A DNA stretch of 64,000 bases. Source: Gracilaria domingensis (Eukaryota > Rhodophyta > Florideophyceae > Gracilariales > Gracilariaceae). The translations under genes and the position numbers were made by a program. Below the pieces are notes generated by a model. The model worked only from the letters and a program-made list of their open reading frames with translations, was not told the DNA's origin and searched no databases. Where the stretch lies: the NCBI GenBank assembly GCA_022539475.1, contig VCMS01000021.1:310001-374000 (forward strand), written 5' to 3'. This document shows, piece by piece, positions 42,614 to 52,255 of the stretch (within the stretch, counting starts at the first letter, position 1; each line of letters opens with the position of its first letter).

Positions 42614-43464
42614 TGTGGTGCAAACCCCGAGAACGGGAGAAAGACACGAAAGGTGTTCGGAGCCTTCCCCTCAATAGGGTAGCAACAGCAATAGAGCCCC
42701 TCACGGGTAGGTGCACTAGCCGGGCGTAAACCGGGACCTACCGTCACGATGTACGGGTGAGGGTATGAGATGGCCGAGAAGTCGGATGGAGATACACGTG
42801 AGTGTGTGTAATCCTCAGATGAGGTCTAATAATCCACGGAAGTGGCGGAGACAACGACTACGTGTCGGAGGTTCACAAACCACGAAAGGGTGGGCGACAA
42901 GCCCAAAAAGGGGAAACGGGAACCCAAGTGAATGGGGAAAACCAAAGAGGAAACCCGGCGACGCGGCGAACGAGAGTAGGGCCACGAGAGACACGAGCGA
43001 ACAAGACGAAGCCCTATACAGGGGTGAGTATCCACGACAGTGTGTAATAATGAACGGTAAATAACAACGACGGTGTCGGCGATGCTCCTGGTGAACAGGG
43101 TGGTTAAACTAACCGTGCACGACGCGGCCAACCCTCGAAGAGGTGTGGGAACACGCGAAGGCGGTGCAGCTTAGAGCCAAGAACTAAGGTTCAACCCTGG
43201 TTGGGGAGCTTTACTTGGCGGCGAGGGCCGAAGGCCGAGCCACTATATAGTGTAGTAATCCCCCTAAAATATGTCCAAAACTATCAAAAGAAATATCTAA
43301 ATTACCAGCAATGCTGTGCCACCCGTCCCTTGCAACCGTGCTACACGTGTCTGACAAGCCAGCAATGCTGTGCCAACCTCAGCACTGCCTTCTACCTTCC
43401 CTGCGCAGCAGGCCCAAGAGTTCCTCGCAAAGCGAGCATATACCGCAAAATGCGTTGCACTACA
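42614..43464 (-). repeat. Gypsy-3 5' LTR (right side)
   Basis: This 851-bp copy matches 35754-36603 almost base for base, which indicates a recent insertion. Confidence 0.85.
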
Positions 43465-43562
43465 GTAATCTCTCATAGCCTGAGGTGGCGAAGCCGGTAA
43501 CGGATCAACAAACTATGAAAAACACCTCTGTGCATCACCACGATTTTGGCGTTTTGCTTTAC
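43465..43562 (-). repeat. Gypsy-2-type LTR, outer piece (minus strand)
   Basis: The minus strand starts GTAAAGCAAAACGCC and follows the gypsy-2 LTR start (TGTAGAGCAAAACGCC ... TTTTTCATAGTTTGTTGATC) up to the GTAAT target site of gypsy-3. Together with 35593-35753 it forms one LTR split by gypsy-3. Confidence 0.75.
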
Positions 43563-44101
43563 CTGCAGTTCTTCACGAATCGCTTGACGAATTTCATTAG
43601 TCATTCTTCCATCAAGAGCCTTCTTAACGCTTACAGCAACGGATACCATACTGGACGTCATCATTTTCATATTGCGAACAACATCGAATTGCAAACGGCG
43701 TTCAAGAGACAACTCCCGTGGAATTCTTCTCTTCTTTAGCGGCGGCTCATTATGTGATGGCGAACTCGCGCTAACTTCTTCTTCTTTGTCTTCATCCTCG
43801 TGCGCTGTTGGTGGAGTTTTTTGAACTCCAATAACCCGCTTCTGGCTCTTGACCTTGTTGTGGTCTTGTTCTGTAGAATTCATATTGTCGTCGGGCTGTT
43901 CTAACGCGTTTGCTAACGTTTTGGACTGAATTTCGCGATATATGACTTTTGCTCTACATACTCGTGGGTGAATTGTAGAGTCATCTGTCTTCTTGCGTAC
44001 GTACGCAAGCTTATTGAACTTGTCTTTCAAGCTGTCGTCGCTTCGAATAGATAGCTTGCCGCGCTCCGCCCAATTATTGAAATCAGGCTGAACTAACTTC
44101 T
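43563..44101 (-). pseudogene. Myb/SANT-like DNA-binding protein, truncated by an LTR
   Basis: The frame enters without an ATG right after a CAG (possible 3' splice site near 44087). It reads a SANT/trihelix-like helix set (FNNWAERGK, then LKDKFNKLAYVRKK), then a charged linker with a basic nuclear-signal-like PPLKKRRIPREL. A helical end (MVSVAVSVKKAL, NEIRQAIREEL) follows, after which the native C-terminus is replaced by LTR sequence at 43562. Such SANT-like proteins occur as transcription factors and as companions of Harbinger-type transposases, and I cannot tell which applies. A start codon and first exon are not visible. Confidence 0.5.
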
Positions 44102-44680
44102 AATCTTCAAGAGAGGTTGGCTGAATATGAGCCACAACGTCCAAAAGAAAATTTATGTCCTCCTGCCAGTAGTTTCGTGACCCTGCATATGAATGTGGAT
44201 GCAAACGTGAGGCAGTCTGAGGAAGTCTCATTTGCAGTGAGCGTAGGTGTTTTAAATCTCTTAGAAGGTACGCTAAAGTGTGGAATGTCGGTGGTGAGAC
44301 AAAGAACGTATGGCACTGGACGACACCTGCTGATACGTTTTTGTGATTTCAGGAAGGCTTATGAATCGCAAATACACAAACGCACACAATGCGATTTTGT
44401 GCGTTAGGTGTTTCAGGATGCTCCCAGTATCCTTATAATGCGCCTCTCATGAGGTAGAGTACAAAACTCTTTATTTGTGAGGAAGATCTGCTGTTGAGAG
44501 CTTTCAGACAGTCTCAGCAAGAGAGTTCGTAATCATTCGCTGTACCGGCTACTGGGTAATCTCTCCGGAGCCATATCATGATGCCCTGATCCGTTGAAGG
44601 TCCGCTGATGTGAAGTAATTGCAACACAGAAGGTCCTAAGTGTCGTTTGCTCTTTGAAGTCTCCAAAAGACATTGAACAC
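44102..44680. other. Intergenic region upstream of the HDHD5-like gene
   Basis: No gene is recognised. The last part should contain the promoter of the gene starting at 44681. No clear TATA box is seen. Confidence 0.45.
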
Positions 44681-45739
44681 ATGGTATTGTCCAGAACCCT
44701 ACTCCACGCTCGCGTTCTTTCCAGACGTTTTTCAACCAATCAACCATACAACGGCCCTGCTTTTGTTTTCGACATTGATGGTGTCCTCATTCGCGGTGGT
44801 TCGGTTCTTCCCGCCGCTCAACCGGCGCTTCAAAGTCTATACGACGAGTCACGAAGCCAATGGCGCACTCCGATAACTTTTCTAACAAATGGCGGCGGAA
44901 GTACTGAAGCTGCACGTGCTCAGAAACTCACCAACTTGTTGAACGTTCCAGTTCAAGAGCACCACATCGTTTTATCCCACTCCCCGCTCAAAAACTTAAT
45001 GCTCATGTATGCAAACAAAGCTGTGCTGACTGTTGGTAATCCTCACTGTGCTGAAATTGCCCGTTCTTATGGCTTCAAGCACGTCATTAGTACCGAAGCA
45101 CTGGCTCATGTTGATTCCCATTCTACACCATTTGCTCGTCTTGAGCACGTACAGCCTTCTGAAGAGGATTACCGTGTGTCTGAAATGCCCATAGGAGCCG
45201 TTTTTGTCATGACGGACTCTCGGGACTGGGGACGTGATATTCAACTTCTGATTGACATCTTGCGTTCCGATGGAGATCGCAGCCGAAAGCACTGCGATGA
45301 GCAGGTTGTCGATTTGTACTTTTGTAATCCTGATATTCTGTTCCCAACAGAGTACCACCTGCCCCGGTTGGCTGGAGGGTCATTCTGCGTAGCGCTACGA
45401 GCCGTTTATGCGCATGTAACCGGAAGAGAATTGCGTTTCGTTCAGTTTGGAAAACCTCATGCTCCGAATTATCAGTTGGCGGAAGGTCTTCTTCGCCAGC
45501 AGCTGGGTCACATGGGATATTGCACGCAGACTTTGCCGACTATTTATGCAATTGGAGATAACCCGCCCTCAGATGTTCGCGGTGCGAATGCCAGAGGGCA
45601 TCCATGGCGGTCAGTGTTAGTACGAACTGGTAATTTCAAGGGGGTCAATGATGAAGTCGACGCAGCTCATGTAGTTGTGGATGACGTGGAACATGCTGTA
45701 CGGCATGCACTAGACAAGCATGAACTGCAAACTGCATGA
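44681..45739 (+). CDS. HAD-superfamily phosphatase, HDHD5/CECR5-like, mitochondrial
   Basis: The 352-aa protein belongs to the HAD IIA group that includes human HDHD5 (CECR5) and yeast YKR070W, whose substrate is not settled. Motif I is DIDGVL (residues 31-36) with the nucleophile D31 and the acid/base D33. Motif II is FLTNGGGST. Motif IV is GDNPPSDVRGAN (from about residue 292), which binds magnesium. The start chosen is the ATG at 44681, because it gives a typical mitochondrial presequence (MVLSRTLLHARVLSRRFS: basic, no acids, RRFS cleavage-like end). An upstream in-frame TTG would spoil it. Length and motif order match the family. The gene is intronless and stands alone. Confidence 0.85.
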   Translation: MVLSRTLLHARVLSRRFSTNQPYNGPAFVFDIDGVLIRGGSVLPAAQPALQSLYDESRSQWRTPITFLTNGGGSTEAARAQKLTNLLNVPVQEHHIVLSHSPLKNLMLMYANKAVLTVGNPHCAEIARSYGFKHVISTEALAHVDSHSTPFARLEHVQPSEEDYRVSEMPIGAVFVMTDSRDWGRDIQLLIDILRSDGDRSRKHCDEQVVDLYFCNPDILFPTEYHLPRLAGGSFCVALRAVYAHVTGRELRFVQFGKPHAPNYQLAEGLLRQQLGHMGYCTQTLPTIYAIGDNPPSDVRGANARGHPWRSVLVRTGNFKGVNDEVDAAHVVVDDVEHAVRHALDKHELQTA

Positions 45740-46884
45740 AGATCTTCAGCGTATCAGTAGGTTCTAAAGAGCAACGAAACGCGGCTAACATTAGGCGAGT
45801 GAGATTGGTTCCTCTTGATGAGAATGAAGCTGAGTCTGCTTCTTTTCAATCGTATCACTCTCTGGTGTTTATTGATTAGCTTCTTTGTATACTGTCAACT
45901 TCTGTTTGAGTGCAAAGAGTTGCGCAAGGTTTCTCACGGTGTTTTCACACGTCCAGAAGTTACCCTCCCCTAGAAGTAGACGAAAGTACACTGGAATATC
46001 TTATGAACTTTCCCCGACCTGTTCAGGATTGGGCACCCACGCAGCGCTTTATATATTTGACTGCAGTAGTCTCCGGCCAATGAGTCCAACACAAATCTTG
46101 CTTACAAATTCCTGTTGCAAAGCTGGTACACCTACAGGTTTCAAGCATTATGCGCCCCTCACTGATGTAATCTTGGTGCAGAAGGTTGGAGTATGCTAGC
46201 CATCTAACCTCGGGGATTCGAGCACGTGCCAAATCTACTCCCAGTTGAGTCTTTTTTTAGGAGGAAAGGTTTATTCTGTATCACACGGCCTGCATTACAA
46301 GAATAATGTGGAGTTGCATGGCTGCATTGTCCATTGACAAAAGTTTCCCACTGAGATGAACTATCATCGCGAGGAGTACGATGAATCTATTCCTTTGATT
46401 CCCAAGGGTACGTGGTCAAAAATAAAGCGATAGCCGATAGCTCTCTGCTATTCTATTGAAAGAAAACTCTCGAGATGCTTTGCCTTCGTGCAGCCAATGG
46501 ATATTACCCCGCAACGTAAAGACTACGCAAGCGGAGTCGAGTTAAGAACTTCGGGTCCGTTCTACTAGGTAAGCAATCCTTCATTATCTGCTCATTGTAA
46601 GATGATATCAAAGGAGAGAACGAACGAACGAACGAATGGACTGTATCAGACAATGACAAATCGTATATCACGGAAATTCCACTAGCATCTCGCAATAGTC
46701 GAATTGCATTCTGCACATGAGCTGTACAATGTTTCTGTTGGTTTTCTTCTTGGAAGCTGAGGCAAACTTTCGAAAGAGGTGGTGAGATAATGCAAGAAAG
46801 CCACGCAGAGGTGGTATAGTTCTGTTCGCTTACGAGTTCTGTGCACGCCCACATTCCTTTTGTTTACCGTTTGGCGGATTTAAG
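45740..46884. other. Intergenic region, nothing firm
   Basis: This lies between two convergent genes. A 116-codon minus-strand frame (46504-46854) and a 69-codon one (46023-46232) have no motif and are not called. A short (AACG)n run lies near 46620. Confidence 0.45.
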
Positions 46885-47979
46885 CTACCCATAGCTACGT
46901 TTAACGCGTTCGTCACTATGAAGAGCTTCGAAAATATCGGTGATTTCTTTGGAGTTCTGAACAGTAACGCTGAACTCAATTCTCTCATGTTTTCCTTCTT
47001 TCTCCACTGAAAGCGAGAGTGACTCGACTTCTCTTCTCAAAGTGTCATCCACAATCTGTTGAATATGGTCCCGAAATTCTTCACCTATGGCTTCGATTTT
47101 AAACTTAAACGAGCTCGGAAACGTCATAGATCGATCCAAAGCCGCTCTATCACTTGCAACGTTTGTCTCTGCTGGCTTCGATCCAGCAGATGTCTTGAAT
47201 TTTGAGCCTTTGGCTGTATCGTCTTCTAATTGGCCTTCATCCCCTTCATTTCCATCCTCCTTCCCCTCAGTTGCTTGACTAGTTTGCTCATTTCCTTTCA
47301 ACGCAGACGAAGAGTCCGGTGTCGAAAGCTTCAGAATTTGTTTACCGAGAGGTCCCGGCTCTTGCTTCGATTTCGGGTACAGATCGGAAATTGCTCGTGG
47401 AGGAGATAAATGCCGCCTGGTCCACTGAAACATTTCCTTTGGTGTAGATTGAGCAAGCAATTCGTATGAGCGACGTGCAATTCACTCCTTTGATCCTTCA
47501 GGCAAGTCTGCAGAAGTGGGATACGACGCTAAACCTCCGCTCCATCCTCCCTGCTTTCCTCGTCTGACCGTTGACATTTCTTGATCTTCTTCGTCATCTT
47601 CATCTAATTCATATGCATAGGCCTGCCCTGGTTCCGTGATGGTAACATGTGTATCTTCATTGAGCTCCCACACCTTTCCAAAACTTGATTCAGATGTCAA
47701 CGCGAATTCTTGGTCTACTCTTTTTTGTTGTTCCTTCACTGCTTCAATTACTTCGATTTCACCATCACTGCTTTCCTCTTCTTCATCAACGTTTTCGTCT
47801 TCGGTGTCAAATAATCCTTCGAAATCAAAATCATCTTCGTCCTCCAAATCATCATCTGTAGGCGGCACACTCCGAGCAGCAGATGGCCCACCTTTCTTTC
47901 CCTTTCCCAAACCAAGACCAAGAATTCCGCTTTCGGATAAGATATTCGCAGCGTTTCTAATATCCTCGGGACCTGACAT
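46885..47979 (-). CDS. DUF493 (YbeD-like) domain protein with in-frame TGA or small intron
   Basis: From the ATG at 47979 the frame encodes a very acidic region (DDDLEDEDDFDFEGLF, then several Asp/Glu runs), followed by a basic patch, a linker and a C-terminal DUF493 ferredoxin-like domain (about 46885-47130: FPSSFKFKIEAIG ... YG end). The same frame is interrupted once by TGA at 47482-47484. No other stop occurs from 47979 to 46885. Either a short intron removes it (a possible donor GTATCC lies near 47523 and a possible acceptor TTTCAG near 47426, about 98 nt apart), or it is a nonsense change, or it is recoded. DUF493 proteins are small regulatory-type proteins found in bacteria and plastids, with unclear function. 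Confidence 0.6.
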
Positions 47980-48019
47980 TTCTTGTTGTCGCCCAGTGAG
48001 TGCGGCTACAAAATTGTAG

Positions 48020-48268
48020 TTAGTGGCTGCGATTTAGAAGTGTTATAGATGTTGGGGCCTTTAGCAAACTCCCGCGTACGAGTAACTGACGTGCGCGTTT
48101 CGTGTTAGAGGGCGAAAGAGACTGGCGCACATCACCGACAGCCTGATAGACTTTTAAGGTCTTGTTGTACAGTCCTTTAATTCCAGAAAGTGTACCATTA
48201 GCATACCAACCGACTTGACAACTTCCGTGGATGGTTTCTCGTTTTTCAGAAAAGAACTCCTTGAACAT
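48020..48268 (-). CDS. Small hypothetical ORF, 82 aa
   Basis: An ATG frame sits between the kinase-like gene and the DUF493 gene, on the same strand as both. The middle (HGSCQVGWYANGTLSGIKGLYNKTLKVYQAV) is protein-like but unrecognised. It could be an upstream exon of the DUF493 gene: a CAG acceptor-like site occurs just before 48025. It could also be chance. Confidence 0.25.
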   Translation of the reverse strand: MFKEFFSEKRETIHGSCQVGWYANGTLSGIKGLYNKTLKVYQAVGDVRQSLSPSNTKRARQLLVRGSLLKAPTSITLLNRSH

Positions 48269-48296
48269 CTACGACAAATCCATATCTCGTCGGCCA

Positions 48297-49736
48297 CTAA
48301 ACTTGCATGTTTTTCTCGTGCCTAGCCGTCAAACGGTTCCGCATTATTGCCCATGCAGTGTCAAAGAATATGTCTAAACTACCGTTTTCTTCCGGCGTTC
48401 GATGCTGCATTGCGAGCGTGATACCTCGAAGCTTGAGAAGCCACCCTAACGGGTAAGCAATATCGTAGGCTTCCCTAAGGCGGTCCATCGGCTCGTAGTC
48501 AATCCATATCTGCAAGTACTGGTCTCGCACTGCATCAGAGATGTCTTCATTGATCAGATAAAAGTCGAAGAAAGGATGCGATATCGAGGCAAAGTACCAA
48601 TCGAAACATATTGTTTGCTCTCCAGTCTCCGACTCTTTCTTCAATCCAGCATTGCTGATCGAGACGTCCCCATGTGTCAAAGTCAGAGGAATGTCGTATT
48701 CGTCCAAATCCCGTAATCTTGCTTCTACTAACGGGATAATTGATTCAAAGTCTGACATCAAAGCACACAAGTTGCCACGAGGGTCATCCCTCCATCTCCT
48801 AAGCTCAGTAAGAAGTGCCGATGAGTCAAGAACTACACATCCTTCTCGAACAAGTCTCTCTTTTTGTTCTAGCGAAGCTTTATGTAGTGATCCAAGACAG
48901 TTAATTAGTAGCTGAAGCGCTTGTTCCTCACTGCGGTTTTCCAAGGGGATAAATTCACGAGAAGCAAAGCTTGCCAGTTCATCTGACATGCCCACAACCG
49001 TCAAAGTCATTGATGGAAGTACCCTTGAAATAGCCTGTGTAATCTGGAGCTCATTCGTCCCGAAAACAGGGGACTTGAGAAAGTAGGCTCCCTTATCTGA
49101 GCTGACTCTGAGAATTGTGGACATGCAATTCATTCTGCATTGAACAACTGGACCGAAAACGTGTGCATTGTCGTCCTCAGCAACTCGTTGCAACCACTCA
49201 CAAGCCATTTTATGCCAGCCCAGTTGGTGTCGAGGCTGCCAAATGCTTCTGAGGACAAGAATTTCTTTCTCGAGAAACTCTACAACGCGAACAGTCACAC
49301 CAATTAAGCTGTCATTGTCTGATGTGTTTAGAGCTTGCACGAAGGAACAGTCCTGCCAGGCCATATCTTTCGTTAATCGAAGTTGCGAGTCTTCTTTATC
49401 TTCTAGCAACAACATCTTGGAAAATCCTGCTCGATTCGGTTCGCTGTAGTGCTTGGGATAGTTTGCAAAATGGTTTCCGAGTAGTTCAGCAGCAACAAAG
49501 AATCGTACAGCAGAGGCGTCGATGCTAACATCTTCTTGGAATCGCAGGACACTGGTCTCGATATTCTGCGCATCCATTCTAGCGAAGTAGTAGTGGGGAA
49601 TGTCCCAGCTACCATCGTCATATTTCATCATAAGCACTTTCCGCTCATCTGGAATGACAAGCACGAGCCTAATGAGCTCCGAAAAGAAATCCACGACGCG
49701 CTCCGGGTCGCTGCTCTTTGGCGACATACCACTCAT
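48297..49736 (-). CDS. Nudix-like / APH-type kinase fusion protein
   Basis: The 479-aa protein has two parts. The N-terminus (about residues 15-160) resembles a Nudix fold: a first strand LIRLVLVIPDERKVLMMKY, then GSWDIPHYYFARM, where the family has its 'W..PGG..' turn. A canonical Nudix box GX5EX7REUXEEXGU is not visible. The C-terminus (about 200-470) is an aminoglycoside-phosphotransferase/choline-kinase-like domain: an ATP-lysine candidate K221 in GAYFLKSP, the Brenner motif LTHGDVSISNAG (H355, D357, N362) and the metal-binding aspartate D379 in ICFDWYFASISHPFFDF. It probably phosphorylates a small molecule, but the substrate cannot be inferred. The ATG at 49736 is the first Met of the frame, and a second Met is at residue 4. 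Confidence 0.65.
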   Translation of the reverse strand: MSGMSPKSSDPERVVDFFSELIRLVLVIPDERKVLMMKYDDGSWDIPHYYFARMDAQNIETSVLRFQEDVSIDASAVRFFVAAELLGNHFANYPKHYSEPNRAGFSKMLLLEDKEDSQLRLTKDMAWQDCSFVQALNTSDNDSLIGVTVRVVEFLEKEILVLRSIWQPRHQLGWHKMACEWLQRVAEDDNAHVFGPVVQCRMNCMSTILRVSSDKGAYFLKSPVFGTNELQITQAISRVLPSMTLTVVGMSDELASFASREFIPLENRSEEQALQLLINCLGSLHKASLEQKERLVREGCVVLDSSALLTELRRWRDDPRGNLCALMSDFESIIPLVEARLRDLDEYDIPLTLTHGDVSISNAGLKKESETGEQTICFDWYFASISHPFFDFYLINEDISDAVRDQYLQIWIDYEPMDRLREAYDIAYPLGWLLKLRGITLAMQHRTPEENGSLDIFFDTAWAIMRNRLTARHEKNMQV

Positions 49737-50335
49737 TCCGTTTTACGAGCAGCAATAACGCTGGGTAGCCTCGTAGTTACTGGGAAAGAAAGAACCTCGA
49801 TCTATTCTTGTGGGAACGAAGACCGGCAGAGTCCTGCCAGTGATGACGAAAGATCCCAAGCGTACACGGTACCGACGATACCTGGACCAGGTGCACGAAT
49901 GCCAATGGCGTTTGGGATAAAATCCAGTTATTTGTAGCCTCTGTACTGCTCAACGGCGATCTTTATTGTGGGCGGCAAAGAGACGCATCAGCGATGCTGT
50001 CTCGTTCAGGAAGCAGGGCTTCCTGAACACACTGTAGAGACAGGAGTCCCGGGTGGGTGGAGGGTATCCAAAGCAGAGCCAGGCACGCAGAAGCAAGGAT
50101 TCTGGGGAGTGCGTCCTGCGGCTGCCGTGAGCAACCGAGTGCGCCCAGCCGCCGGCTCCGGGGGCGCAGCGGTTGCCGGCGTCGATGATGCGATCGACCT
50201 GCCGCAGCTCGGCCGACCCAAATAAATCTTCTTCTGCGTGCCTGGAAATTCCAAAGCTGCTCAAGCCCTGCCTGAGAGTCTTTGAGCCTGGTCTTGGATT
50301 CTCTAAGAGAGAATTGAGTTTATTTGAGATCGAGT
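49737..50335. other. Intergenic region between two minus-strand genes
   Basis: It contains a GC-rich stretch at about 50100-50210 and the promoter of the kinase-like gene. Short overlapping frames have no motif. Confidence 0.4.
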
Positions 50336-52255
50336 CTACCCCGTGCGCATCATTGCGGCGTCGCGCATCATCGTCGTCACAGCGACCACTCGCTCCGGGC
50401 TCGTGTGAATCGGCACAGCAAACCCGATCGATTTCCTTTCATCATCCGCCCCTGTGTCGCGAGACGTTCCGTCTTCGTCTTCGGCGCCCAAGTAGGAGAA
50501 CACCCCCCATCGGTCGCGGTAGTTTTGCATGGAGAAGTCGCACATGCTCTGCTGGTGACAACCTCTAGCCCCGCGTCGCACCTTCACGAGCACGGCATTG
50601 CCGCGCACTTTTGCCAAGTGCCCGACACTGAACACGGTCATCTGCAACGTAGGCAGCATCGCTCGTTCTGCAACCGCGCACGCCCGCGCATTCACCCGCC
50701 CGCTGCCTGAATGCAGCATGACAATCTTCCCATCCCTGTCCCCATCCCCTTCCGCGACGCCGAGCGCCGCCGCCGTGCGTTTCAACTCGCTTAATTCGCA
50801 CTTCAGTACACTGGTTGCGACATACCGTCGGTGGTCATCGTAAGTCCGTCCGCGGATCCATGTCGGATACGGTTTGACGGCGGGATCGCCGGGGAACACG
50901 ACGGCACGCACAGCCGACGGCTCTGGACGGACGTCTGGGTTTTTCCCACAGTCCCGTTTGTGTGCGCCCCAGTCGCCGCGCTGACATGAGCGGTCACAGT
51001 ACCGGGCCACCCTGCATCGGCCGCAGCGGAGCAACAAGCCAGGCTGTTGCTCGCGCTTACCGCAGTGGGAGCACAGCTGGCATTGGCCAACCAAACGCAT
51101 GTGGCCCTCCTCACGCGCCTCCGCCATGTCGTCGCCCAGCAGCTCTCCCAGCCTTTCTGAAAACATTGTCTCGGCGCGTCGGCGCGCGTCGACGTCGCCC
51201 CCTGCGTTGCGCATCATCTCACCGTTCTGCTGCGCCAGATAGACCACACGAGCGACGTTAGAGCTACGCATATTCTCGCTCATTTCCATTGTGATCCCGA
51301 CCCGTTCCCGTTCTATAGCCGACCCGGGCATCTTCTTCCCCATCTTCATCGCAATGTTCATTGCGGCGATGAAGCCGGTCTCTGCATGGTCCTGCCTATT
51401 GTCGATTGTGAGCATGTCCAGTAGCGTGCTGAACGCAGGGATCGCGCGCCCTTCGTGCATTATCCCATGCTCGTCGGCCTCACCCGTCCCCAGCCGGTTG
51501 GCCGCACGCGCCTCCACCATCAGCTCTTTCTTCCACGTCTGGTCGGACGACACGCGCGCGAGGCGCGGAAAGTACTTGCGATACCGCAACAACAACGCCC
51601 AGAAAGCGAGGGGGTCTTCTTCCACAAGCCGTTTTACAGTCAGGCGGTCAGCATGGCCTAATACCACTGCGCGCTCGATGTAACAGTCCAGCTCCTTCTC
51701 ACCCCAGTCCAGGAAGCGCTCGTACGAAAGACGGTCTGACCTTGGCGAGCCAAAACGAACTTCGAAGGCATCTTCCCCAGACTCTTCCGGGCATGGGTAC
51801 ATCACGAACGAGTGGTTGTACACTGCATCAAGGCGCTCACGTGCGCCCAACGCCCCTGGGTGAATGTTGAGCCTGCTGAACGGCTGCATCGGACGAATGA
51901 CAAAGTGGCGCTGCACAATGGGGTTCTCAAGCAGTCGAAAGAGCCTGCGAAGGTCATCATCATGCTCTGGGATTTCTACCTCACCCCGGCTGGTGTGCTT
52001 GAATGCATTTGCTACGTTGAGGTCCTGCGTCTCTACAATGATGTCTTGCGGCTGCTCTTGAATACGCTCCAGCAACTGCTCTAGAGCTAGTACGTTTCCA
52101 GTGAAGCGCGGAGTCGGCATTGGCGCGCCATCACGAACCATGAGGCGCATCATTTCGGGTTGTGGAACATTGTCAGGCACGGCGACATAGGTGTACTCAG
52201 TGGTGAAGAGGTCCTGGCGACCGACGGCAAGCTGGTAGCAAGGGACAGCGGCCAT
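50336..52255 (-). CDS. MYND zinc-finger protein, 639 aa
   Basis: The only recognised domain is a complete MYND finger at residues 395-436, with ligands C395/C398, C411/C414, C420/C424 and H432/C436 in the expected spacing. MYND fingers bind proline-rich peptides, often in chromatin or signalling complexes. The 390 residues before it are mostly helical and unrecognised. No SET domain is seen, so this is not a SMYD methyltransferase by visible motifs. The last 200 residues are mixed beta/alpha, with a repeated RRYVATSVLKCELSELK-like charged segment. The ATG at 52255 is the first in the frame. The gene is intronless and more GC-rich than its neighbours. Confidence 0.75.
   Translation of the reverse strand: MAAVPCYQLAVGRQDLFTTEYTYVAVPDNVPQPEMMRLMVRDGAPMPTPRFTGNVLALEQLLERIQEQPQDIIVETQDLNVANAFKHTSRGEVEIPEHDDDLRRLFRLLENPIVQRHFVIRPMQPFSRLNIHPGALGARERLDAVYNHSFVMYPCPEESGEDAFEVRFGSPRSDRLSYERFLDWGEKELDCYIERAVVLGHADRLTVKRLVEEDPLAFWALLLRYRKYFPRLARVSSDQTWKKELMVEARAANRLGTGEADEHGIMHEGRAIPAFSTLLDMLTIDNRQDHAETGFIAAMNIAMKMGKKMPGSAIERERVGITMEMSENMRSSNVARVVYLAQQNGEMMRNAGGDVDARRRAETMFSERLGELLGDDMAEAREEGHMRLVGQCQLCSHCGKREQQPGLLLRCGRCRVARYCDRSCQRGDWGAHKRDCGKNPDVRPEPSAVRAVVFPGDPAVKPYPTWIRGRTYDDHRRYVATSVLKCELSELKRTAAALGVAEGDGDRDGKIVMLHSGSGRVNARACAVAERAMLPTLQMTVFSVGHLAKVRGNAVLVKVRRGARGCHQQSMCDFSMQNYRDRWGVFSYLGAEDEDGTSRDTGADDERKSIGFAVPIHTSPERVVAVTTMMRDAAMMRTG

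Larger units (their letters stand above)
35754..43464 (-). mobile_element. Gypsy-type element 'gypsy-3', non-autonomous, minus strand
   Basis: Two almost identical LTRs (850 and 851 bp) enclose 6 kb and are flanked by GTAAT (35749-35753 and 43465-43469), a clean 5-bp target duplication. A primer-binding site follows the 5' LTR (right side) and a purine tract precedes the 3' LTR. Recognisable proteins are a nucleocapsid-like gag and a protease region closely related to gypsy-2. Reverse transcriptase, RNase H and integrase domains are not recognisable. It looks recent and was probably mobilised in trans by a gypsy-2-like relative. Confidence 0.8.

Noticed and set aside
46504-46854. 116-codon minus-strand frame
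   Set aside because: It has no motif and sits in the 3' flank of the DUF493 gene.
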